Shown: piece after piece, positions 56,606 to 64,000 of the stretch
How the letters are laid out: every line of letters begins with the position of its first letter
Numbering within the stretch: position 1 is the first letter of the stretch
DNA from: Megascapheus bottae
Lineage: Eukaryota > Chordata > Mammalia > Rodentia > Geomyidae
NCBI GenBank assembly: GCA_024803745.1
Contig: JANJXV010000024.1
Span: forward strand, 7,410,106-7,474,105
DNA length: 64,000 bases
Reading direction: 5' to 3'
Position numbers and translations under genes: made by a program
The notes under the pieces: model-generated
The model's input: the letters and a program-made list of their open reading frames with translations, nothing else
What the model was told of the DNA's origin: nothing
The model's database searches: none

Positions 56606-56939
56606 TTTAATGCAGCCAGACTCAAAGGCTCACAGACTCAAAGGAACTTAGGCTCAATGGTTTCCCTCATTTGTCATAATCAGTAGAAACCTTGGTCTCT
56701 CCTAGCAGAGATTTGCAATAGAGCAAAACCTTGATACATAAGGCCATATAGTATGACGCTAAATGAAAGGACCTCTAGGATATAGAAACAAAAGCCATGT
56801 AATGAATGATTGTTGTCCTTAAGGTACTATGTTATCTCTCATCTCCTTTGCTGTCCCTTGGTTATCTCATATTGTTACAGTATCTCACTTTGTTACCTGA
56901 TATATCTGATATATTTGTATTTGGTTATTTGAAATTGGA

Positions 56940-56996
56940 TAGGGAAGGGGGGAAAACAAGATGAGGGGTGGGGGTTGGGGGGAGGGAAATGGGGAC
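56940..56996 (+). repeat. G-run tract in the LINE-1 3' UTR
   Basis: At least five runs of three or more G lie within about 55 bp (gggaaggggggaaaacaag, then gaggggtgggggttgggggg and agggaaatgggg). The equivalent C-runs are visible in the antisense copies near 21971 and 24580. The pattern fits the G-rich polypurine tract known in mammalian L1 3' UTRs. Confidence 0.85.
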
Positions 56997-57227
56997 CAAG
57001 ACATGTGAAAGGGTATTAATGTATATGAATTAATGCACCATCTATCTGGCAAATATCATGTAGCCCTTCTATTAATTACAATAAAAATATATGAAAAAAA
57101 GAATTCCATTGTGTATAAATACCACATCTTGACCCAATTATCTACTGAGGTGCATCTGGTTTGGTTCCATATCTTTGAACATCACTGTGCTAGTGGGTTT
57201 AGTATGTCCTTGTTTCTGGAGGATTGG

Positions 57228-57413
57228 CTAAATGCCAAGTAGTGGAATTGCTAGTTCATAGAGGAGCTCTATGTTTAGTCTTTTGAGGAACTGCCATACT
57301 GCTTTCCACAGTGGTTGAACGAGTTTGCACTCCCACCAATAGTGCAGTAGTGATCCCTCCTGGCCACATCCCCACCAGCATCTGTTGTTATTAGATTTCT
57401 TGATCCTGGCCAT
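57228..57413 (-). pseudogene. LINE-1 ORF2p fragment of L1 'A'
   Basis: Minus-strand frame with [35 protein letters not shown] and ELAIPLLGI. The Cys of the usual HCWWECK has changed to Tyr. It ends at a stop after LLGI. Confidence 0.88.
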
Positions 57414-57527
57414 TCTAACTGGAATGAGGTGGAATCTTAGAGGTTTTTTTGATTTGCATTTCTTTTATGACCAGACATGTTGAGCATTTCTTCATGATTT
57501 TGTAGGCCATTCTTGTAATCCACTCTT

Positions 57528-57675
57528 GAAAACTATCAACTCAATCAAAATCTACTATATCACAGTCAGTAGCTTCCCTGAAGGCATATAACACTTAAGA
57601 CTCCACTACAAACTTTTTGCTGGTGGAAACACTAATTAAGCTTCCAATTTGCTCAAGTAGAATGACAAAAATTCT
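57528..57675. other. Unassigned spacer
   Basis: No repeat family or gene was recognised. Confidence 0.35.
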
Positions 57676-57679
57676 GTTT

Positions 57680-57835
57680 ATTTTTTAAATTATATTTTAT
57701 TGTTCGAGTGATGTACAGAGGGGTTGCAGTTACATTCGTCATGCAGTGAGTACATTACTTCTTGAACACTGATACCCCTTCCCATGTTTTTCTCCAACTT
57801 CCCCTCCCCATTGTGATTTTTTTTAAAGCTATAGG
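57680..57835 (-). mobile_element. Short older-type LINE-1 3' end, antisense
   Basis: ttatattttattgttcgagt, gatgtacagaggggttgcag and cagtgagtacattacttctt match the L1 type at 62.8 kb rather than the younger type at 21.9, 24.5 and 55.3 kb. Only the 3' UTR is present. Confidence 0.75.
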
Positions 57836-57909
57836 CTGTGGGAAGAATAACCAATACTGGAAAACTATTCATGGATTTCAAGTTCGGAGACATTAAGCAA
57901 TCCAGACAT

Positions 57910-58140
57910 TTCTTTTTTTCTTGGTGGTCATGAGTCTTGAACTCTGGGCCTGGGCACTGTCCCTGAGCTCTTCAACTCAAGGTTAGCACTCTACCCCTTG
58001 AGCCACAACACCACTTCCAGTTTTCTGGTGGTTAATTGGAGATAAGTCTCACGGACTTTAGTGCCAGGGCTGGCTTTGAACCGCAATCCTCAGATCTCAG
58101 CTTTCTGAGTAGGTAGGATTACAGGCATGAGCCACGGGAT
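57910..58140 (-). mobile_element. B1-dID-like dimeric SINE, antisense
   Basis: Complete dimer: right monomer (catgagtcttgaactctggg), linker (ggttaattggagataagtct) and B1 half (aggattacaggcatgagcca). Confidence 0.92.
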
Positions 58141-58144
58141 CCTT

Positions 58145-59780
58145 TAACTCTTTTGATGCATTTCCTCCCATTCATGAACTCCTGTGGTGAGATTCTCCAG
58201 GATGGAGACACAGGACATCCCAGCAGTGTGTCCCATGAATCCTCCATGGTTGCCTGTCCTGGATTTCAGGTGTCAAGAGCATGGCCCAAACGGACATGCA
58301 AACTAACTATGAGTGGGAAATTGCCTTTCTCTGGGCCTTGCTAGCCTCATTGTTAGCCAGCTTAAATTCTCCTGACGCTAAGACAAGAAAGAAGAGGAAA
58401 GACTAGCCAGACATAGCATGGTCCCACCACTTCTTCCCTCCCACTCTGATCTCAGATGCCTTAATTCAAGTTGTCCTTCTTAAGTAATCTGACTTTATCT
58501 CCTACTAATTTCCAACTGTAGGGATGAGAGTGGACAGAATTGAGCCCACGTATCAGGGGCTTGTGTAACAAATCTGGGACTTAGTGGAGGATGGAGACTG
58601 ACAGTGTTGGCATCCTACTTCTACCCACAGCAGTATGTGTGTATTATGCATTGCACCAGTGAACGCATACTTTCCGAGGCAATGGGGCTCTTCTCCTCCT
58701 TCCAGAATTCTTTGAACTACAGTGAAGTCAAAGTAACTGGCATAATATATGCTATCTATTCCTATTAAAGTCAGTATGATCGAGATATTCTTTACTTAGA
58801 CCCCGTATGATTCACTTAATTCTGGATGGAGTGAATAGAGTGGATCCCCTCCTCTCTCCTTCCACTTTGTGGGAATATTGACCTTGCTTGGCTTGGAAAA
58901 CTGCTCAGTGGACTGACATCATGGGAATTTGCTGAGCCTGTTCTGCAGAGGTCATTGCATTGCCTGAATAAGGGTCTAGGCAGGAAACGTTCTATATTTC
59001 TTTGCTAATGAACCAAAAAGCACTAGTTCAAAACACTGAGACTGTCTTTCATTATAACAGCCTTTCCAGAAAATAGCTTGTTTCCAGACAACGACTACTA
59101 CTGCTTTTATGGTCTAAGCTGGCTCGTATAAGCTCTGGGGCATCCAGTTCCAAACGTGTGCTTACCTCACATAGCCCTGAACTCGCAGTGTCAAGCTTTC
59201 CCCAATGTTTTATCTAATAAAATGTTGCTGATTTTATACTATGTATGGAATTTCTAAATACTGAGAGAAATAACCAAAAATTTAATAGGGGTACAGTGAA
59301 AAAGCATACTTGTAAAAATATTACCATGATTCATAGGCTTACCTATATTATATTGCTATTTTAAGTATTACAGCTCACTTAGTAGTATAGGGTGAATGTA
59401 TTTAAAGTGGAAAATGAAAATATTTTTATAATGGAGTTGACTCTAATAACTAGAACAGATATGTTCACCTTTGTTCTTTTACATTTTCTAGTGGTTACAA
59501 TAAATGAAATAGAAGCAGCTATGTTGAATTTGTCACTGTGTTAAGATGCAATCAATATAAAAATTAATTTCATACTTATTTTCCTTATTTTTTAAAATTA
59601 TTTTTCTCTTTCAATAGTTGTTCAAGGATTTTTTTCATTTTTTCTTTCAGTAGCTATACAATCTAACAAGTTAGATTATGAGTATTATACATCTTTATCA
59701 ATTTCACTCCTTCCACCATCTCAAGATATTTCAAGTTTTTCATATAAATTGTCATTGACAATATTTTCCAGCCCTCCATT
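58145..59780. other. Unassigned spacer
   Basis: No recognised repeat or gene. GC content is somewhat higher between 58.2 and 59.2 kb than in the neighbouring AT-rich DNA. Confidence 0.45.
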
Positions 59781-59784
59781 TCCA

Positions 59785-59922
59785 CATTTTTTTTTCTTTT
59801 TTGGTTTGCTGAGAAAAGATCTTGCTCTGAAACATAGTGACCTCAAACTTTCAAGACTCTTACTTCAGACTCACAAATGCTTGGGTTTACAGGTATGCAT
59901 AAACACATCTGGCCTGTCATTC
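59785..59922 (-). mobile_element. B1-like monomer, antisense
   Basis: agaaaagatcttgctctgaa, acatagtgacctcaaacttt, cttacttcagactcacaaat and gggtttacaggtatgcataa follow the antisense B1 order. Confidence 0.75.
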
Positions 59923-59944
59923 TTCATCAATTAATCTGCTACTT

Positions 59945-60035
59945 TTGTGTTCTTGATGTTTAGGATTGAAACTCAAGCCTTGAAGATACTAGACAAATAA
60001 TCATTGAATATACATGAATGACATAAGCCCTTGAT
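59945..60035 (-). mobile_element. ID-like monomer remnant, antisense
   Basis: tttaggattgaaactcaagc, cttgaagatactagacaaat and gacataagccc follow the antisense ID order (ggattgaacccagggcctc, gctaggcaa, gctacagcccc). Diverged. Confidence 0.5.
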
Positions 60036-60039
60036 GGAT

Positions 60040-60340
60040 TTAGCAAATTAGGCCTTGGAAAGTGTCTTGGTCACAAGGTTAGATCCTTCTTGAGTTAGAT
60101 TAGTGCTTCTTTAAAAGACATCCCAGAGCGTTCCCTTCCCTTTTATACAGGTGAGGACAAGATGGGGAGAAAGCTATTTATGAACCAGGAAGTGGGGCCT
60201 CACTACAGATATCAGATGTGTTAGCACTTTGATTTTATACTTGTCAGTCTCCAGAACTACAAGAAACAACTTTTTCTTACTTATTAACAGGCCAGCCTGT
60301 GATATTAGTGACAGTGGCTGAAGTCTAAAACATAAAGTCT
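60040..60340 (+). mobile_element. MaLR-like LTR remnant, sense
   Basis: Words typical of MaLR (ERVL-related, MST/MLT type) LTRs occur in order: ttagattagtgcttctttaa, aaaagacatcccagag, aggtgaggacaagatgggga, gaaccaggaagtggggcctc, gcactttgattttatacttg and cagtctccagaactacaaga. No internal retroviral gene is seen, so it is a solo or partial LTR. The subfamily is not assigned. Confidence 0.75.
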
Positions 60341-60344
60341 TCAA

Positions 60345-60465
60345 CATCTGCTATCCATTTCATACCTTCAGAATACCTCATTTCTGATATCAACTATTTT
60401 AACAGCTAAAGTAAAATATACCTTTATGATATTAAAAAGATGCACTTAGCAGTAAAATGATTTAC
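60345..60465. other. Unassigned spacer
   Basis: No repeat family or gene was recognised. Confidence 0.35.
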
Positions 60466-60469
60466 AATG

Positions 60470-60567
60470 TTTTTTGAAAAATCAAATAAAATTAATTAAA
60501 AAATAAAATCAGCCTCAACTTCAGTAACCACAAGTGGCTAGTATTGGCCAGCTGAGTTCTAGCTGAG
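60470..60567 (+). repeat. Probable hAT-Charlie nonautonomous transposon fragment
   Basis: The AT-rich stretch aaataaaattaattaaaaaa is followed by cagtaaccacaagtggctag and tattggccag. This resembles the end of a common mammalian hAT-Charlie-type element (ccacatgtggctagtggctaccgtattgg-type). Only one end is visible. Confidence 0.45.
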
Positions 60568-60569
60568 TT

Positions 60570-61715
60570 TCTAATGTTAAAATATTCATATTCCCCCCCC
60601 TACCCACAACTTTCAAAACTGCAGGTGCAGTAATTGGAAGGAACTATGAAAGTAGTATGAAAGTAGCTCATTGCATTCTATTAGCGTCAGCCTGGTATGA
60701 GAAGATGGTGATATGCCTAGGTAGTAATGTGGTTGGATTCTGAATAGACACTGAAGTAGAATATACTTTTCTGGGAGACTGAATGTGAATTATAAGAGAA
60801 AGAGAATGTCAAGAATAAATCCAAAGTTTGAGCTTTAGTCATTGGAAAAGTAGGAAGAACATATTTTCAGGTAAATGGCAGGAAGCATGGCTTTGGGTAT
60901 ATTTCTGTGGAAATTCCTGTTTTCTATGTGGAAATGCTAGACTAGGAGTTTTAATATACTGTCTTGGGTTTAGGGAAGAGCTCTCCCAATTCAGCATGAA
61001 TTGAAGCTTATTGACCAATTTAATCTACATTGCAATATAACTTCGGCAATCTTTTAGCCATGTTGCTATTTCCCTTCACATAAAAACATACTTAATAAAC
61101 CAAATTTGTACACCATGGAAACAGAATACATAATCTTTAAAAGTAAACTCTTTTTGCATATTAATGTAATTGCACCTTAAAAATGAAATTTGAAAAATTA
61201 AATGTTAACAGATATTTCTAAATGCACTTATTTCTAAAGACATTTATGGTGAATATGACACTATACACAGGAGTTGTGCTTCCAGAAAGTTGAACTTCTT
61301 TAAAAAATAAAAATAGATTTTATTATTTTTCTTCCCATGTAGTGATTTAATATCTTTCTGGGCAAAGTTTTCTCAGGCAACTTCTCTTGGACTTTAGTTT
61401 TTAGATGCACTTTTGTTTTTCTAAGCTAAAATTTTAGATTTTTCCAGGATATACCGACCCCTACAAATATATAGTTGCCTATTATCAGAATCTCTAAACA
61501 AAGTGGCATATTTGTGACAATTGATACATTGCTAATCACTCTGTGACAATAGTATACAGTAGGATTTGGTCTTGATGGTACAGATGAAATGGGATTGGGC
61601 AAGAGTATTGCAACGGGCATTCATCTTTATAATACCATATAGTTTTTTTAAATACCATGGTTATTTAAATACATAATACCATATTTAAAAAATTAATATA
61701 TATTTTTAAATTAAA
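60570..61715. other. Unassigned AT-rich spacer
   Basis: Holds a C-run at 60593-60600; otherwise no repeat or gene was recognised. Confidence 0.45.
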
Positions 61716-61717
61716 GA

Positions 61718-61772
61718 ATTTATTAACATTGATATTTACATCATATTTCAAATGACGTGTTTAATAAACAGG
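61718..61772. repeat. Dispersed repeat of unknown family, copy 2
   Basis: ttaacattgatatttacatc and catatttcaaatgacgtgtt followed by taataaacagg are nearly the same as 50907-50957. Family not recognised. Confidence 0.6.
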
Positions 61773-61944
61773 TAGATATTACCATAGCTTTTTTAAAAAT
61801 ACTAAAAATTCTAATCTCTGATTCATTGTCTTTCTCAATTACCAATAGGCACCAAACTTTGGCTTGTTCTCTAGTTTCCTTTTAACAGAATGACATATTT
61901 ATAATTATACTATATGTCACCTTAACAGATTGACTGCTTTCCAC

Positions 61945-62375
61945 TTTGTGCTGTTTGGATCTGAAGCATTCTCCAGTGGCTCATTGTTCCTCAGCTGGAG
62001 GCCCTATTGAAAGATGATTGCCTCTGTCCCAATCAATGATGAATCCTGTGCTGCATTTACAATATTATGATTTGGTTAAGTCTACATGAAAGAAGTAAAT
62101 CACTGAAGAGCGGGTGTGTCCTGGAGAAAAGTATTAACTTGTACCTGGTTCCCTTTTCTCTATCTACTTCCTCATTGCCATGAGGTAAACAGCGTTCCCC
62201 TGTTACCTGCTTGCACCATGATGTTCTTTCTACCTTTCCACAGGCCCAAAGACATGGAGTTGCCTACCATGGACTAAAAGCTCTGAAACCATTTACCAAA
62301 TATAATCTTTCCTCCTTTAAACAGGTTGGCTCTGGTAATTGTGACAGCAATGGAAAATCTGAGTAAGACCTATAG
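61945..62375 (+). mobile_element. LTR-type (MaLR-like) remnant, sense
   Basis: The order of blocks fits a mammalian-wide LTR: tgctgtttggatctgaagca, ctggaggccctattgaaaga, gcgggtgtgtcctggagaaa, attgccatgaggtaaacagc, caccatgatgttctttctac, taccatggactaaaagctct, tctttcctcctttaaacagg and tgtgacagcaatggaaaatc. The last blocks match LTR ends I recall with ataaacctttcctcctttaa and gtcacagca words. No internal genes. Subfamily uncertain. Confidence 0.6.
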
Positions 62376-62604
62376 TAATATACATTCAGGATGTAGAAAA
62401 CCAAGATGTCTTTTCATGACTTGACAGCATTTACTTTGGAAACTTTGTACCAATCCGTTGGTCTAGATGTTCAAGTGTTTACCTATTGAAAGATAATTTG
62501 GTTTCTTCTGAGTTCTGGAATAATAAATAGAAATGTTCTAAATACCCATAAATGTGTAGTTAGAGAGAATCATAATTAAAACTGATCTAAACACTCAGGT
62601 ATAG

Positions 62605-62606
<2 letters not shown>

Positions 62607-62644
<38 letters not shown>
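62607..62644. repeat. (GT)19 microsatellite
   Basis: Uninterrupted dinucleotide repeat. Confidence 0.97.
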
Positions 62645-62647
<3 letters not shown>

Positions 62648-62756
62648 CTCAGAATCTTTCAACTGTTTTGAGTAATTAATCAAGAGCATCGTTACTAGAT
62701 CATATGTGTATTAAGAAAGTTTTAGCTTTCAAAGATCTGCCAATGTGTGCACGCGT

Positions 62757-62815
62757 GCGAACACACACACAAACACGTTTATATATGTGTATATATGTAT
62801 ATATATGTATATATA
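62757..62815. repeat. (AC)n/(TA)n compound simple repeat
   Basis: acacacacacacaaacacg passes into tatatgtgtatatatgtata. It lies at the 3' end of the following antisense L1 and may derive from its tail. Confidence 0.85.
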
Positions 62816-64000
62816 TTTCTTTATTGCCGGGGTAATGTACAGAGGGGCTACAGTTACATTTATCAGATAGTGGGTATATTACTTCTTGAGCATTGTTACC
62901 CCACTCATGTTTTTCTTCCTCTTTTCCTTCCCCTGCCCCTCCCACTCATCTTGTTTTTCCCTTACCTTCCCTTTTTCACATAAATAAATAAATGTATATA
63001 CAATATACCAGGTACCACATTCAGATATAGTAACAACATGAGAAGAAAAGAAGAGAAAAGAAATAGCTTTACTTAGTATACTAAGAACAACAATCACAAA
63101 GATAAACCCCTGTTTCCATATCCTGAAGTTCATTTTGCTTAGCCTCATCCTACATGGTGCATAGCTTTTCAGCTATTGTGATCTTCCGCTAGGAGAATAC
63201 TAAATGTATACTAATTGTTACAAATGAGGGAAACCATGGAGCCTATGTTCCTTTGGGTCTGGATTATTTCACTTAATATGATTTTTTTCCAACTCTTTCC
63301 ATTTCCTTATAAATGAGGCAATGCCATTTTTTTCTGATGGCAGCATAGAATTCTATAGTCCATTCATTTACGGAGGCTGCCAACATATTTTACAAAATGA
63401 TTCTATCATGATTGCATTCCCAACAGTGAATGAGAGTTCCTGTTGCGTCATATCTTTAGCAGCATTTGGTGCTGTCAGTGTTTTAGACTTGGCTTTTCTC
63501 ATGTGTATGATATGGTATCTTAACGGTTGTCTCAGTTGGATTTCTCTGATGATAATGATACACAGCTCCTTTTCATAAGCATATTCACCATCTGTACATC
63601 TTCCTTGGTGAGATGTCTCCTAAGGTAACTGGTCTATTTCAAAATTGGGTTTGTTCTCTTACTGTGGGATTTTAAGAGTTCTTTGTAAATGTTCTCTAAC
63701 AGTGTTTATTCAGAAATATTTTTGCAAATATTTTCTCTCAGTCACTATCTTCTCTTTTCATTCTCTTGTTGGGTCTTTCTCATAGCAGATAATTTCAAGG
63801 CTCAGATTCTTTTCTTTTGTCTTTCAATCTCAGTTCTTTTGTGAATCATGCCTTTGATGTTTTATCCAAAAGTCATTGACAAACAGTTGCTCATTTTTTC
63901 CTACAGATCCTGTAAGATGTTTATGTTTTTGTATTTAATATTTAGACCTGTTTAACTTAATTTTAATGAAGATTGCAATGTCTCTGTAGTGCTATGATAA
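62815..64000 (-). mobile_element. Older LINE-1, antisense, running off the window end
   Basis: Antisense L1 in order: 3' end (ggtaatgtacagaggggcta, gtgggtatattacttcttga), C-rich 3' UTR (62920-62945), ORF2 C-terminal region (ctggattatttcacttaata, gatggcagcatagaattcta, tttgtaaatgttc) and upstream ORF2 (gcaaatattttctctcagtc, atgccttt then gatgttttatccaaaagtca). At least 1.18 kb long, heavily mutated, with no usable frame. The window ends inside it. Confidence 0.85.

Larger units (their letters stand above)
55860..57116 (+). mobile_element. LINE-1 'B', twin-primed, inserted into L1 'A'
   Basis: The inverted 5' arm is 55877 to about 56613 (antisense ORF2). The sense 3' arm runs from about 56614 to 57099, with AATAAA at 57080-57085 and an A-run. 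The arms meet where they should: the inverted arm starts at the L1 position ...aaaaaatc and the sense arm resumes at gccagactcaaagg, only about 16 bp further on in the copies at 7.3 and 17.5 kb. AGAATTCCATTGTGTAT at 55860-55876 and 57100-57116 is a perfect 17-bp target duplication of L1 'A' sequence. A short repeat (cagactcaaagg twice) marks the inversion junction. Confidence 0.93.
55315..57527 (-). mobile_element. LINE-1 'A', antisense, split by a second L1
   Basis: The 3' part is 55328-55876 and the continuation is 57101-57514, both antisense. At 55876 the sequence stops at gaattccattgtgtat; at 57101 that word is repeated and L1 resumes with aaataccacatcttg, the expected next L1 sequence. 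The outer flanks GTAATCCAGTCTT (55315-55327) and GTAATCCACTCTT (57515-57527) form a 13-bp target duplication with one mismatch. An internal 20-bp tandem repeat (aagagtacattaagaacaa) lies at 55569-55606. Confidence 0.92.

Noticed and set aside
1..64000. CRISPR array, operons, ribosome binding sites or other prokaryotic features
   Set aside because: The window is mammalian. Tandem units such as 26157-26208 and 54634-54695 are short duplications without spacers.

Overview
The window is gene-poor, AT-rich mammalian nuclear DNA from a rodent. I find no protein-coding gene of the host, no rRNA and no genuine tRNA gene. The recognisable content is transposable elements and simple repeats, separated by sequence I cannot assign. 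The host call rests on the SINEs. About sixteen dimers join an ID-like, tRNA-Ala-related left half to a second tRNA-like right half, and about fifteen more join a B1-like (7SL RNA-derived) left half to nearly the same right half. From memory, the first type resembles IDL-Geo of Geomyoidea (kangaroo rats, pocket mice, pocket gophers) and the second resembles B1-dID of several rodent families. A castorimorph rodent is therefore my best guess; the species cannot be read from this sequence.

Layout. 1-13 kb: dense SINEs, a GA-rich tract at 0.87-1.18 kb, a 5'-truncated sense L1 at 6.9-7.7 kb with a readable ORF2 C-terminus, and an old antisense L1 at 11.6-12.4 kb. 13-28 kb: a head-to-tail SINE pair sharing one target (13.46-13.86 kb), a purine/pyrimidine switch (15.35-15.6 kb), a twin-primed L1 with a SINE inside it (17.3-18.3 kb), an L1 whose duplicated target was later used by a SINE (21.8-23.0 kb), and a short L1 with a perfect 17-bp target duplication (24.4-25.0 kb). 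28-32.5 kb holds almost no young repeats. 32.5-41.3 kb is SINE-rich again, with an old L1 at 32.6-33.7 kb. 41.3-48.2 kb has no recognisable SINE. 48-55 kb has a few SINEs and a weak candidate first exon ending at a GTAAGT donor (51.99 kb). 55.3-57.5 kb is a nested structure: a twin-primed L1 inserted into an older antisense L1, with both sets of target duplications visible. 58-64 kb has two LTR-type (MaLR-like) remnants, a probable hAT-Charlie fragment and an old antisense L1 running off the window end.

Nothing here works together as a pathway. The interest lies in the insertion history, which can be read from target-site duplications, and in the SINE architecture: one tRNA-like right monomer paired with two unrelated left monomers. 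SINEs and L1s lie mostly on the minus strand, as expected if the window is part of a long intron or transcription unit read on the plus strand; that is inference only.
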